A stretch of DNA of 64,000 nt. Origin: Pyrrhosoma nymphula (lineage: Eukaryota; Arthropoda; Insecta; Odonata; Coenagrionidae). The notes beneath the pieces are model-generated. The model did not search any database and had not been told where the DNA came from. It saw only the letters and a program-made list of their open reading frames with translations. Location: contig OY754336.1 of NCBI GenBank assembly GCA_963573305.1, positions 2,108,001-2,172,000 on the forward strand, read 5' to 3'. The translations under genes were made by a program, and so were the position numbers. This document shows positions 1-11,771 of this stretch, one piece after another (positions within the stretch are counted from its first letter, which is position 1; each line of letters opens with the position of its first letter).

Positions 1-640
1 TGCGAAGATGGATTTGCTGTGGTGAATTTAGTCAACAAAATAATATCTTCAAAAATCGATTATTGTTATCCTTATATGACCATTGTTGATGTTTATCTGT
101 ACTCCAGTCATCAAACATAGATCTACTATTTTTTCCGGCATGAGCGACCATGAGTGACCTTCAGTACAAATATTGCTTGGTACCAGGTAGTCGAAGTACG
201 ACGTATACAGCTCCAAAAATATTACTTTGTTTACCGAACGAGAGACAAATACGGCGTTGTAGTTGAAAGCTGAAAGACAAAATCCCGGGAAAATTTTAAG
301 ATAAACTGTAGAATTCGTGTGTGAGGATCACTTCAATTAAGATTAAATATTACGCGACACTTCACTACTTAAAGTTATGGATAGTATTGCAAAATTTTGA
401 ATGAGAATTTAACCCTTAACCCGACACAAAAAATGTACGTTATCCAAAACACGAGTTTTAAGAGATCCAATCCGCATTAATCAGCCTAAAGAGCAATATT
501 AACAAATAATAATAATAACCCATATTTGCTCGTAAACTAATTAAATGTACAAAAGTGAAAATAGTTTCTTAATTTCAACAAGGACTTCACATGGGTCTCA
601 GATAAATTTTGTGAGGTGGACGTACACTGAAGGTAAAAGG
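1..640. other. AT-rich stretch without recognised genes
   Basis: No open frame with recognisable protein similarity, no tRNA-like fold and no clear repeat boundary was seen on either strand. Confidence 0.5.
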
Positions 641-669
641 CAGTGTGCTTCGGGTATCTGAATGCCAAC

Positions 670-714
670 ATGGCAGAAGGAGTGGACGATTTGGAACCTA
701 CGGTCGTCATCGCA
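670..714 (+). CDS. Possible first coding exon, product unknown
   Basis: An ATG in good context (CAACATGG) opens a short acidic frame reading MAEGVDDLEPTVVIA, followed directly by GTAAGA, a near-consensus splice donor. That is what a short first coding exon looks like. I could not find a matching acceptor or recognise a downstream exon, and the frame hits a stop shortly after the donor. This may be a real initial exon or chance; treat it as a weak candidate. Confidence 0.2.
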
Positions 715-1750
715 GTAAGAAGAGGTTATTAGACCCAATATTTCATCTATGAAGACAAGAAAACTAGTTAGTAGTATTCAATATTGTATCAGTACTTGAG
801 GCCGATTCTTCTCATGCAGTACGGCGAGACATACAAAAGAAGAGCGAAACTGGTTTATCGGCGAAGTTGGCCTCGTCTTGAGGAGAAGAACATCTTAATA
901 ATTCTTTCCTTGAAATATAAACCAAGATGGGAGCTATTATGCCAAAATAAAACACAAACTAAATAAATGTGATATTATTCTGATAAAGTAAAAATCACAA
1001 TGATACGTTCGAACAATTTCTTCGCTTTGCCGGAGAAAATTGATGGAAACGAGTAGAGTGGCTAGTTTAGTTATAATTCCAATAAAATCCGTTTACATTA
1101 TCATGAATTAACTCAGGTTTATCAACAGTCAATTAAATCAGTGGCTTGAGGTATGTGAGCATAGCTTTGACATGGCAGCGCAGAAATGTGCACATGGCTG
1201 ATGGTATCAATAACAGAAATGAGAAATGCATTGAAGTATTTGGCAGTTCCGATTCGCGTTACGTAGGCAGTTACTGTAAATTTATTACATGAAACTCAGA
1301 AATATCCCAAAACAGCCAAATACTGCAGCAGAACAAGAACTACTGTGCGTTAGCTGCATCTCATGTCAGCCTACAAATGCAAATTCATCCATTTCTAGTG
1401 GGTCTGAACTCCTATAATTTCTCAGATTCATTTTAACCCCTGCTCAGTCCTAGTTATTTCTATAAAATGCAGTTTCTGGTGCTTTTTTTAGAGAGAGTAA
1501 TTGCTTCCTGAGGCCCTAGAAACACTTTCCTATTACTGGAAGACGCTCCATCGTATTTTTCCTAATTTAAAATGGAGCACTAAAAGTTTCTGTCCTTACG
1601 TGGTAAAGTACGCATCGCCGGTCCGTGTTCACTTTTTATAATGGAAAATAATGGGTAAGACATGAATGAATATCTTTTGATCACAATAGTCATGTAATCA
1701 TATAATTTATCAGACATTTTATCAATGATAACTCGTGGTACACTAGTCTG
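715..1750. other. Intergenic, nothing recognised
   Basis: A 60-codon open frame at 784-966 has no family resemblance and ends in an A-rich stretch. No repeats, TIRs or RNA genes were identified. Confidence 0.4.
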
Positions 1751-1803
1751 AACTGATAAACTTATCTTATATCTAAAATCAAATCGGACTCAGGTGAAAA
1801 TGA

Positions 1804-3413
1804 TCTACATCTACATACTACCCCGCAAGCCGCCTCAATAGGCGTGTGGCGGGGGGTGTTAGGACACCAGCCGTTTACATATAAAAAGGAAACGCTCTAT
1901 GAAATTACGCCTTGCATTTATTAAAGTCCCTTATTGTTCGGGGGAAAAACGAATTCCCATACCTATCCGTTTGGCAAAATATCTCTCTTAATTTATCGTT
2001 TCTGTCGGACCTGGAAATATAGTGGGGTTCTAATATGATGTTCTCCGTGTCGCTCTGAAAGATATCAATTCTCAATTGCTCAAGTAATCTAAGCCTAGCG
2101 CGCAGCCTCCGTGTCTCTAGCGGCTCCCAGCCTAATTCGTTTAACATCTGCGTAACGCTGTCTGTACGCCCGTAGCAGTTTTTGACGAATCGCGCAGCTT
2201 TCCTTTGTATTTTATTAAGTTCCCGAATTAATTCTTTCTGCACCGGATCCCATATGCTTGCTGCATATTCAAGGTGTGGCCGGACGAGTGCGAAATAGCA
2301 CCTCTCTTTTACTTTTTCATCTGAGAATCTTCCCACAATACGCTTGACGAATCCTAGCTTCTTCAGAGCTCTGCCACAAATATTTCTTATATGTGTTCCC
2401 CACGATAGGTTTGAGGTAATCGTAACTCCCAGATACTTAACTTCATCTGTCGCCTTTATCTTAGCGCCATCCACAGCATATACACGGGGATAGTTGGACG
2501 TCCTCCGCAAGAAATGTACCGCCGCACATTTGCTGAGATTAAGTTCGAGTCCCCACTCTTGGCTCCACACATGAACGTTGTTTAAATCCGATGATAGAAT
2601 TTCAAAGTCAGAGTGATCATTAATTTCGCGATAGATGACAGCGTCGTCAGCAAATAAACGTATTTTACTGCTAATTCGAGAGCATAGATCATTTATGTAT
2701 ATAATGAACAAAAGGGGGCCGATTACGCTTCCTTGTGGGACACCTGATGTCACTTTAACTGCATCAGAGCTAATTCCGTCAAGAACTACTTTTTGCTTAC
2801 GATCACTCAGAAAGTCGCGTATCCAGTTTACTACTGTTTCGTTTAGGCCGCATGACTGTAATTTGTATAAAAGTTTGTTGTGAGGTACCGTGTCGAAAGC
2901 TTTCTTAAAATCTAGGAATAATGCGTCCACTTGTGTTTTCGATTCACCAGATTTGAGAACGTCATGAAGAAAGAGCGCGAGCTGTGTTTCACATGATCTA
3001 CCTTTCCGAAAGCCGTGCTGACAGCCATGAAGGAAGTTACGACTGTCCAGGAACGTCATGATATTGCTAACGACGATATGTTCGAGTATCTTGCCTATAA
3101 TAGACGTTAATGAAATTGGTCGATAGTTCCCTGGGTCATGTCTGTTTCCCTTTTTGAATATCGGTGTAACGTTTGCAATTTTCCAGTCTATTGGTATCTT
3201 TCCTTCAGACAATGACTTCTTGAATATTATGTCTAAGAACGGTGCGATCTGTGGCGCTAATTCCTTGAGGACACGCGCGGGTATTCCCTCCGGACCCGGA
3301 GATTTACTATTTTTGATCGACTGTAGCTGTTTAGTTATCCCATCACATTGAATAGTGATTTCTTTCATCGGTTCCTCAGTGATGATCTGCACCGTGTTGG
3401 AGACTGGCGGCAG
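1804..3413 (-). mobile_element. 5'-truncated non-LTR retrotransposon (LINE)
   Basis: The element sits in repeat copy 1, between its AAATCGG and GGAAATGAACC parts, which are contiguous in copy 2. Read on the minus strand it ends in a microsatellite-like tail (ATGTAG repeats, seen on the plus strand as TCTACATCTACAT at 1804-1816). Flanks CAGGTGAAAATGA (1791-1803) and AAGGAGGAAATGA (3416-3428) look like an imperfect target-site duplication of about 13 bp. The 5' part, including any ORF1 and the endonuclease, is missing, as expected for incomplete target-primed reverse transcription. Confidence 0.8.
1905..3412 (-). CDS. LINE reverse transcriptase, 5'-truncated but open
   Basis: About 500 codons are open without a stop. 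Reverse-transcriptase landmarks appear in order: SPGPEGIPARVLKEL near the N-terminus, NYRPISLTS, HGFRKGRSCETQL, the LDFKKAFDTVPH block with a catalytic Asp, GVPQGSVIGPLLF, and the FADDAVIY active site at about residue 248. A thumb and C-terminal region follows (KYLGVTITSNLSW, LEYAASIWDP, IQRKAARF). No in-frame ATG lies near the start: the frame is open upstream to the truncation point and the first codon at 3392 is GTG, so this is a fragment rather than a natural N-terminus. The layout matches jockey/CR1-type arthropod LINEs; the clade is not settled. An intact RT frame suggests a fairly recent insertion. Confidence 0.9.
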
Positions 3414-3785
3414 AAAAGGAGGAAATGAACCACGACCACGGACGTTCGGTCATCCGGCCCAATGTGGAGACTTGCGTATTGGCCTGAGAAGTCGAAGGTA
3501 TTAGTTTCGGTCCAGAAAAAATTAAACATCTTGCGTAGGTACTGCAGAGGCTGGCTGGGCAGAGGTTTCGCGGAAAGGAAACGTAGCTCCCTGAAGATAT
3601 GCTGAGATTCTTAAATCCCTATCAGAATGCAGGATGTACAGTTCTCGATTATGGACTTAGGCTCTGGGTCGTTATGGAAAAGTAGTCAGGTTCTGCCGTA
3701 TATCGGTGGAGATACTATCATCCGAAAGGAGTTAGGGAATGATTTAATCTCTCATTTTTGTCCAGCTCTTGTCTCTTGATGAACA

Positions 3786-4043
3786 CTCACTCGAACTCAG
3801 TGATTCAACCCGAAGGTTGGTTTGGATAGTTGAGGGTAGAGCTCACCACGGACTAAGCCACAGGCGTGTTAAATATACACATACAGAGTAGGGGGACCAG
3901 TTCCTTTCCCTGGGCCACCTCGCACTCCGGGGATTTTTTTTGTTCGCCGTTTTGGTCGTCCAAAGGCTTCACCCGGGATTTGAACCCGGGACCCTTCGAT
4001 CAGTAGCCTCACGCTCTACCCACTAGGCCACCACGCTCCCTTC
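3786..4043 (-). mobile_element. tRNA-derived SINE with target-site duplication
   Basis: On the minus strand the 5' end reads as a tRNA-like head, with an A box (TGGCCTAGTGGGTAGAG) and a B box (GGTTCAAATCC) inside a good T-arm hairpin (CCGGG / CCCGG). A roughly 180-bp unrelated body follows. The insert is flanked by identical 11-bp copies of CTTGATGAACA at 3775-3785 and 4044-4054, which fixes both ends. It lies in repeat copy 1, so it is younger than that repeat. Transcription would be by RNA polymerase III from the A and B boxes. Confidence 0.8.
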
Positions 4044-4875
4044 CTTGATGAACAATGAATCGTAGTTTAGAATATTTTCCATGAATTGTTCTAACGACCT
4101 ATTTTTCAAGACTCCATCTCGCTCTGACATGGATCATGAATTTGAGACAAACATTGGGAATCCAGGGAGAAATGAGCCACCTTCGCCTTAATGCAGGCGT
4201 AGTAGGATTGTGTGTCTATGCTTCGCCTCATTCCCTCTGAAAGAAAGGAAAAAAACCTGATAAACTTATCTAATATCTAAAATCAAATCGGAAAAGGGGG
4301 AAATGAACCCCGATCATAACCACGGAAGTTCGGTATTCCGGAGACTTACATATTGGGCCGGAATACCGACTTGCGTATTGGGCTCGAGTTTTGTGCTGGT
4401 AATAGTTTGCTTGGAGAGCAAGAGTATCTTGACGTTCTTGACTGACTTTCAACTTCCCTTTCCCCCCCGCGAACTTCGCTTCTTCGGCTATATGAGTTCC
4501 CTCTGAGAAACCGCTTACTCCACTCGACAGCCGTTCGATCTCTTCGCTTTTCCTAACGGTAACAGAGTTTTACAAGGCGTCGCAAAGGAAAGAGAACGGA
4601 TGGACTTCCTTGGGTGGATCGCCGGCTGTAAGATAGTCTCGGGTCGTCGTCATAGTTCACCTCCGGTGACTCCAAGGCACTGACACCGAAAAGAGCGGAG
4701 GATTTTCTAAGAATTGATTCTTCAACGTATTGCTATAAGAAATATAAAAGATTCCGTGGCCATTTAACAATTAGAGCGTTGATCGATCAACTGTGGTCTC
4801 GTAACTTTTTATTGCCGTTGACGGTAAATTTATTTGAAAAAATTGGATAATTTCATGGGTAAAATGCACTTGAAA

Positions 4876-5190
4876 TTAATTTCTTCTTTTTTTTGAGTTT
4901 TGGTCAATTTAAAAGTCATTATTTCACCGCCAACATTTCTGCAAATGTATTGCCATCCTCAGAGTTAATTGACATGAACCATGAAATAAAATTAACAACA
5001 TAAACAGGTATTGATAAAAATAACAACTGTAATAATCCATATTATTTTTATCAATACCTGTTTATGTGGTTAATTTTATTTCATGGTTCATGTCAATTAA
5101 CTCTGAGGACGGCAATACATTTGCAGAAATGTTGGCCGTGAAATAATGACTTTTAAATTGACCAAAACTCAACAAAAGAAGAAGAAACTA
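4876..5190. repeat. Long imperfect palindrome with hammerhead-like cores
   Basis: Two arms of about 145 bp (4876-5024 and 5039-5190) are near-perfect reverse complements around a spacer of about 14 bp. Each arm carries, in opposite orientation, the order CTGAGGA, short stem, AGAAAT, GTTGGC (plus-strand copy at 5103-5135). This matches the head-to-head arrangement seen elsewhere in the window and looks like a paired terminus of a Penelope-like element. No protein-coding part is attached. Confidence 0.75.
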
Positions 5191-7720
5191 TTTATAAGTG
5201 ACTTTAAATTTTATATACATTAATTATTAACTTGAAATTGATAGTAGAAGAGACCTGATACGAGTTTGCGTTATGAATTTCTAGCTGATGGTCAGACACC
5301 TTTTAAGTCACATCCAAGTCTCGTTACATTTTACCAAGATAGTGTGATCTGTCTGCACTAATCAGGTCATTCTATTGCTGGTGTTCGAACACACTTTCAA
5401 TCATTGCTTAGTCTCGTAATCTTTTCATTAGATAAAATGCTTAGGCTTCGATACTCAAACGATAGCATTTAATAAGACACTTAACGCGCACTTTTCCTGT
5501 CACGTGTTTTTGTGAGACTAGACCTAAAGGCGTTAAGTCCAGCCATTCAAGGGAGAAACAAATGTGATAAAAGGTTTTGTCTTATTTTTAGTTGCTATTT
5601 GGTAGATTATTTCCTTTTAGTTTACGTTGTTATTTCTCAATCATGTTTACTGGATTAATGTGGTACTTTTTCGTGTACTTCAAATATTTTACAGGCGATT
5701 TAGGAGTGATTTGTTATTTTCCAATAAGCCTTACTAAGTCTATTATTTTATCCATTATGACTAATTGATTTTTAGCGGCCGCGAATATTAGATATTCCTT
5801 ACTTGCAGCACTTTTTTATCACCACATTGCCAATTTTATCAGTATTAAAAATGAAATCACATTCAAATTAAAAAATAATTGATCAAAACATTTCAACCAA
5901 AGTTTAAGAACTCATGTAAATCATGGCTAAATTATCATTTACTTCTCCATCATTCCAACACAACCCAATCTATTTCCATTATTGGGGCGTCTGCATCATA
6001 AAATTTATTCACGGGCGGCTATGGCACAGAAAAAAAAACAGAACGTTAAATGCATGCTCATTAATCATCAAAAATGAACATTTTGAGTTTGAACATTGTA
6101 AATGTTGTGTACCTGCATTCGCGTTCCTCCAAAATACCTTTTTTTTGCCCGATACGGATGTATTTCGAATGAGGTGTGCTAATTTACAATGACAGAGTAT
6201 AGCTGGTTACTGAGAAAAGGTCTGTTTTGTTTGCTCGTTCCACCGATTGCGATTTTCTCAATTTCATCTCCAATATTTATGGGATAATAGGTTTTAATGA
6301 TTTAATTTTAAGTTGCACAAAGGTAAAAGCTGAGTTCACTCGAAACCTAAAAGGATTATTACAACGTATTATTCCGAACGGGGTAATATTCCATCCCTTC
6401 GACCCTAATGCTTGCATTCTCTATACCAAGTCTGTGGGTTTTTGGCATGTTAAGATTTACGGCGGAGCCCGTTTGGATGACACACAACGTTAATATATCT
6501 GTCGTGGGATTACACAGCTAATGACCTTTGACCCTAATCGCATTGTATTGAAAGGCAACTATACACATTTCCAGGGTGTTTGTCTTCATTGACCATTCCC
6601 ATAACTTCGTCCTCCCAAATTGTTGAGTTGCTTTACATAGCTGACCGCCGATATAAGGGATGAAAAATATATGCTGCCAAAAAAACTAAGATATCACCGG
6701 GGATAATGATTCCACACATAATTGTGCATGTAAGCTGCACATATTGCGAAGCATATGAACGTTTTGGCGTACATAAGCAGTCAGGTGTCACCACATGGTA
6801 TGAGAACATATTGTGTTGTCTAAGCATAATTCTATGGATGTAGGATTTACCCATTTTCTGGGAGAAGAAAAAAGCATTTTTGCTTAGGCAGGATAGATTG
6901 TAGGTAAATTGTTCATATCTCTCGGGAGTTGCTGAAATATTTTACCTCGATATTTTCATTTTTATCATCACTCCTCCGTCTATTTTTATCGTATGTATGA
7001 ATGATCATTATTCATTTTTTATATTTCACTAGTTTCTTTCGCATTTATCAAAGTTTTAACCTCCAACATTCGAAAAACCGTTAATCAATTTGGTTGTCAC
7101 ATCCATGCGCCCCTAACTTGATCTTGCGAGTGTCCTTAAATGAAGAACTTTCATGGTTTGAAAGGACCCGTTGAGAAATTCCAGCCCAATGAAAGAACTT
7201 GATGTAACCTCCCAGCATCGTTTGCCCTCGTTTCTGAGGATTGGCGGAGATCGCCCGAAACAAGTCCGATAAACAAGGAAGCTGCGAAGATTTATGGGAA
7301 GCGAAAATATGGGCGCGGGAGTGCAACAGCCTTTCTTGTTGACCGTCAAAGAAGACAGTGAGCGATTTTCAAGAGTTTACCGCGAGTTTGCTAAATATGC
7401 CACGTAACTTGACAATAAATTCACTTATCATGAACAACGGCACCAACTAAGTTGGAATTACAGAATCCTCTTTTTGAAGACGCAAAGGAGTTAACAATGA
7501 GTATAAATTGAAAGCCTTTCCTCAATCGGGTAACTTCTCGAATAAAGTAACGATGAAATTAAACAAAACCTATAGTTTTTTTTAAAGGCTTTTTATAATT
7601 TTTATCTAAGACGATGGCACTGAATTCAATCTGTAAATTAGTGTAACAGGAATGGAATAAGTAAAATTGACTCTTGAGACTTGTCTTTAATTATATCTAC
7701 TCTTAATTATCACACTCTTA
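5191..7720. other. Intergenic, nothing recognised
   Basis: Short open frames (5923-6192, 6227-6493, 7081-7349) carry no recognisable domain and look like chance. Given the gene that starts at 7939 on the minus strand, this stretch is probably that gene's first intron, but I could not pick out a second exon. Confidence 0.4.
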
Positions 7721-7732
7721 ATCTTAATGCAC

Positions 7733-7939
7733 CTTAAAGCTGAATGACGAAGGCCGAACGACTAGGTATCCATCCTCCTCGGTCCTTTTAAGTGGTTTTG
7801 GCCAAACATGTCCTCTTGTGGGAATCACAGTCGGTCCAGGTGCTACACCAACGCCGTCATAGCGCCAGCTATCAACTCCAGAATCCCACACCGCGAAAAG
7901 AAGCAGGGATGCTTGAAGGATTAAACACACAACGGTCAT
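7733..7939 (-). CDS. Exon 1 of a beta-hexosaminidase-like gene
   Basis: ATG at 7939 opens 69 codons. The N-terminus is a clear signal peptide: a hydrophobic run (VVCLILQASLLLFAV), then a polar secreted region. The rest, GPTVIPTRGHVWPKPL followed by YLVVRPSSFSFK, fits the N-terminal VWPKP and P-x-x-F-x-F pattern of glycoside hydrolase family 20 N-terminal domains (lysosomal/secreted beta-N-acetylhexosaminidase, HEXA/HEXB type), which release terminal GlcNAc or GalNAc from glycans. At codon 69 the sequence reads AAG then GTGCAT, a usable if weak donor; read through, the frame stops two codons later. The remaining exons (catalytic barrel) must lie further left and were not seen. A TATA/Inr promoter just upstream supports the start. 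The family call rests on a short segment. Confidence 0.65.
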
Positions 7940-7974
7940 GCTGAGCGTTGAGTACTTCCCAAGATATCTACGCG

Positions 7975-8026
7975 ACTGAACGGACGGGACGAAGGGACCG
8001 CCTTATATCCGCCGCTTCTGACGTCA
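7975..8026 (-). promoter_or_regulatory. TATA/Inr core promoter with CRE site
   Basis: Read on the minus strand, a full palindromic CRE (TGACGTCA, 8019-8026) is followed by TATAAGG (8007-8001) and, about 30 bp from the TATA box, by an arthropod-type initiator TCAGT (7979-7975). The predicted start near 7977 gives a 5' leader of about 38 nt to the ATG at 7939. Spacing and order are textbook. The CRE suggests cAMP/CREB-type input, which is inference. Confidence 0.7.
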
Positions 8027-8029
8027 AGG

Positions 8030-8570
8030 TCTTTGACGAGTGTTGACGATCCAAGCCGCCGTGACTCAGCCAATCAAAACCCTACGCTCTTCATAACCCA
8101 CATGGAGCATGAGAAAAAAAAAAGAGCGAGAGATCGCCGGGAGAGATGTGTTCTTTCTTTATCTGCTGAGGGGACTCCCAGACTTCCATTCAAAAACAAC
8201 TCAATAATTTCTCGACGCGGTATTTCGCATTACTTTCGGTGAACTCGTACAAGGAAATTGGGTTTCCACGGGTACAGCAAGCACGACACGTGGTTACAGC
8301 GGATGTAGGACACATTGCTTGTCACCGCTCGGGTCATACTATAGAAGATTCTTTACTATATGACGAAAATTTCACACTTGGATCTCACGAATGGAGGGGG
8401 AAATGATTCCTGAGGAAAACTATGAGCTTGAATCAATCCTATTGTTGCCGTGGGCCGATCTATCGTCCTTCAGTGAGTGAGTGTGCGAAAACTGCCACCG
8501 TCCAATGTATTGAGCGACAATTTATTCATACACTATTGTTAACTGTGGTGTTTCAGAAGATCAAATTAAT
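8030..8570. other. Upstream intergenic region, nothing recognised
   Basis: No domain-bearing frame or repeat boundary was seen; the 69-codon frame at 8033-8242 looks like chance. Confidence 0.4.
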
Positions 8571-8576
8571 ATCAAA

Positions 8577-8815
8577 TGGAGAGAAAGAACTACAGTGACG
8601 AAGTCCGACAAAGAGTTGGAGAGAAAAGAATCAAAACTCTGATGAGAAGAGGAGACAAACTCATTGGACATATTTTGCGACGCCATGGCCGATTGGAAAC
8701 AATAATGGAATAAAAAATGAATAGTTAGAATTACAGATGAAGATGAAGTGGAGACTTATGCAGGCATGAAGCGGTTAGCTGAGAGGAGGGCGGAGAGCAA
8801 CTGAAAATGGATGGA
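8577..8815 (+). pseudogene. LINE reverse-transcriptase C-terminal remnant
   Basis: A frame too short to stand alone reads RVGEKRIKTL, then RGDKLIGHILRRHGRLETIME before a stop; after frame breaks come ETYAGMKRLAERRAES. This is the familiar C-terminal tail of arthropod endonuclease-reverse transcriptases (K-LIGHILRH, then MKRLAE-R). Everything upstream is missing and at least two stops interrupt it, so it is a dead 3' fragment. Confidence 0.65.
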
Positions 8816-10985
8816 TGACTACTAACGATTATGACATTTGTTAATTTTAATTGTCTTTAAATTTATATCTAAAATGCTTTCGCCCTTTAGTTTCCAAGTG
8901 TGAGCATACATATAAAAAATTACCTATGTAGAACAAATAAATGTAATTATTTTTAAGAATTCAAAAAGTACACCATTAAAAACTTGGAGTGAAATGGCCA
9001 TGGTTTTTAGAATACTTACCTTACCTGGAATTTTCTGGCAGTGAAAGGGTAAAGTTGATATTACTTTACGGTGGACAATCGACCAACTTCGCTTACATTT
9101 TAGTTGGAATGTGCTATTGCTTTTTTTATTTTGGCGTTAATAGGCTAACCGTTAGCATTGATATCTGGACCTAAGGGGTAAATTTAAAGGATGCGACCAA
9201 ATGTGGACCTGCACAGTGGGTGGAATGCGGATTGAATTGACATTTTGCATTCTTCTCATTTGGAAACTCAAAATTCTCAACTGATTTATTTTCATCAGAG
9301 ATACAACACCTTTGCAAGCCAGTTCAAAGGTATCACTCGAGTTTCGCTCCAACCAATGTGTTCTTTTCCTCATGGAGCGTGAATGCACGTCGGTTATCAT
9401 GCGACCTTAATTATTTATTAGCTATGTGAAAAAATAAAATATTTTCTGATAAAAAGTAGAAGAGAGGATAAATGCAAATCCGAACATTCTCGTTTTCTAA
9501 GAGAATATTTTCATTTGAAGTTCTGCCTCCAAATAACAGGATATCTAGATGATCTAAATTTGATGCTTACAATTTGTTGCTGGCAGTTGTGAAAAGTTAA
9601 TAACTCCTTGTACATAGAACTTATTGCAAAGCAAAGAAGTTTGTGTGATTTCCGGAATTCTGGGTGGGTAGCGGGATTTTAGTCATACATCGAGCAAGGA
9701 TATTTTTTCATTTTTTGATATATTATCCTGTCATTGCTATCCGTGCAGTATAGCTGCAATCGTCGGATTCCCGCCGCGCCGAGGAGACCTCCAATCTCCA
9801 GCTGAGTCTCACATTACCAACTCTGAACATGTTTGAATTCGCTTGAGAAAGCAAAATTTTATTTACTGTTTCGGCTAGATTTTTTACAATCAGCAGGAAG
9901 ACCAGAATCCCCGGTAATTTATAATTTTTGTTGCAATATTTATCCTAATTTTCTCTAGCCCATGCTAACCTCCTTTTGAATATATTCATGCGACAGAAAG
10001 CCATATCTGTAAGCCAGACGATATATGTAGAAACCACTTTACCCGTCCAGTCTTTGAAAACGGAGTTACATCAACAAAAAATCAGTAATATTCAGGGTAA
10101 TATGTTAAAATATCTCTTAGTTTTGCTAAAATTGCCTCTTCACTCGTTGATGCTTCAAATACTTGACCGAGGATCAGGACTTCCATTATAGTTTATCATG
10201 TAGCTTCGTCTACACCTCAGCTCGGCAAATGTTTGGGAAATGTAACGTATTATGGGATTGGAATGGACCAAGGTGGCAGATCGCGTTGATGACTCTCATC
10301 CTAAGAAAATACTCCCCTTTTTGGGAAGAGATTTTATTTATATTCGAGATTTCTCTGAAAGATCTTCAATGAGACGGCGAAGTGTGAGTAAAAAAGAAAT
10401 GCTTATTAAAAATTGCAATTTTATCGTGAATAATTTTCCTGGGTTAGATTTTTCGTAATTACTACGGGGTTTTGCGTCACAAGATTAACTTTCTCGAACC
10501 AATTTTACTCGAATATTGCTCGTAATTATCATGTTAGTGAATTGAGTGAGTAATGGTGCCTCGGAAGCAACACCGATAAAATTTTCTGCCTTTGTTTTTT
10601 TCCATTAATGACAAGATTTCCTTAGAACCTCATGACGGCGCAAATAATATACAACCTCCTCCTACTCTTGGACATGTGATTCCATATCCATCTTGGAACG
10701 ACGTGATTTTTTCCTTAAATGTAATAAAATAATTCGTATATTTCAGTTTTGTGGTTTTCGGAGTATTGTCTTCGATTCATAGCGGCATGTATGTATTTCA
10801 TTTAAGTATTTATTTTCAATGAAGATATTTATTTATCGAGATTTAAAAATATTTGGCTCCGGTGATCTCAATAATGTATAAAATCGTTTCAGGCTTGATT
10901 TTGTGGAAGTAAGCTATCTCCATGTTGAAATAACACACAAATGGTAATTTCCACACTTTTTAATAAACCAACACTTAACAACCGA
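8816..10985. other. Intergenic, nothing recognised
   Basis: Open frames at 8989-9174 and 9976-10458 show no domain, codon bias or splice context that would support a gene. Confidence 0.4.
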
Positions 10986-10990
10986 CCATG

Positions 10991-11046
10991 GTTTCAACAC
11001 ATTGTGTCATTCTCAACACCTTGAGAATGACACAATGTGTTGAAAC
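10991..11046. repeat. Perfect 26-bp hairpin, four-base loop
   Basis: Arms 10991-11016 and 11021-11046 are exact reverse complements around CACC. Each arm contains TTGAGAATGACAC and TGTGTTGAAAC in opposite orientation, again the GA-rich box, short stem, GAAAC order. On the minus strand the sequence continues with CCATGGTCGG and a TTTATTAAAAAGTG tail, which looks like the end of a retroelement. Interpreted as a head-to-head pair of Penelope-type termini. Confidence 0.7.
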
Positions 11047-11742
11047 AGCTTTCGCCTGTTAACGTATAAAGTGATGCTTTCGCAGATATTCCATGGGAAC
11101 TCTAAATATTGAGGTGGAAAAAGGAGTAGAATAATTTGGCTGTTTTTTGTAAATTATGACGAACTTAAAAAATGTACAAATATTATTACGCTGAGAGTAA
11201 GTTCTCAATTTCACTCGCACAGCAAGTAGATTACATGATTTTACTTCTAAATCATAAACAAAATTATCTGAATTATTTCCCAGATGACTCAACTTCGGAA
11301 AAACATATCGTCAGAGTAAAGTAGTTCAAAGATTACATAATTATCCTACGAAAAAGTTAAAGGTTCCAAATTCATCGATTGCGCACTGCTAAGATACTGT
11401 ATGCCGCTGATATTGCATTAAAATGGTGTGCTTTTCATATCCATTGTTTCTCATCGTCACGCTATATGTATTGTGCAAGACGGTGCACAAAAGTTTGAGT
11501 TGCTGAGTTCCTTCCTTTGCTGCGAGAGTACGTTTAAGTCTCTGCTTCCTGTTGACCTTAGTACCAGAGAACTGCCTACGTTGGGTTAATGCTCCTTCCT
11601 ACTAGTATATACTATATACTAAAGTTTACTATATTCTTATAACTTCGTTGAGTTGGTTCTTTAACACTTTTTAAATTAATGTATGCGTATTTTATAGGTA
11701 GGTTACAATTGGCATAGCAAGAAACTGTTCTCACGTTAAGCC

Positions 11743-11771
11743 CTGACGATGCTTATATTAAAGAGCGAAAC
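11743..11771 (+). ncRNA. Hammerhead-like core, single copy
   Basis: The order is CTGACGA, T, GCTT...AGAGC stem, then GAAAC, followed by GTTGC. Core boxes and spacing match the other copies in the window, but the base between CTGACGA and the stem departs from the canonical hammerhead. Probably the end of an otherwise lost retroelement. Confidence 0.35.

Larger units (their letters stand above)
1752..4500. repeat. Duplicated repeat, two direct copies
   Basis: The segment starting CTGATAAACTTATC at 1752 recurs at 4258 with the same continuation (TATCTAAAATCAAATCGG, then a GGAAATGAACC stretch and a CTTGCGTATTGG stretch). Both copies end near a CATTCCCTCTGA or AGTTCCCTCTGA motif, at about 4230 and 4495. 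Copy 1 is expanded by a LINE (1804-3413) and a SINE (3786-4043); copy 2 (4256-4510) is uninterrupted and shows the pre-insertion state. The family itself is not recognised. Confidence 0.6.
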
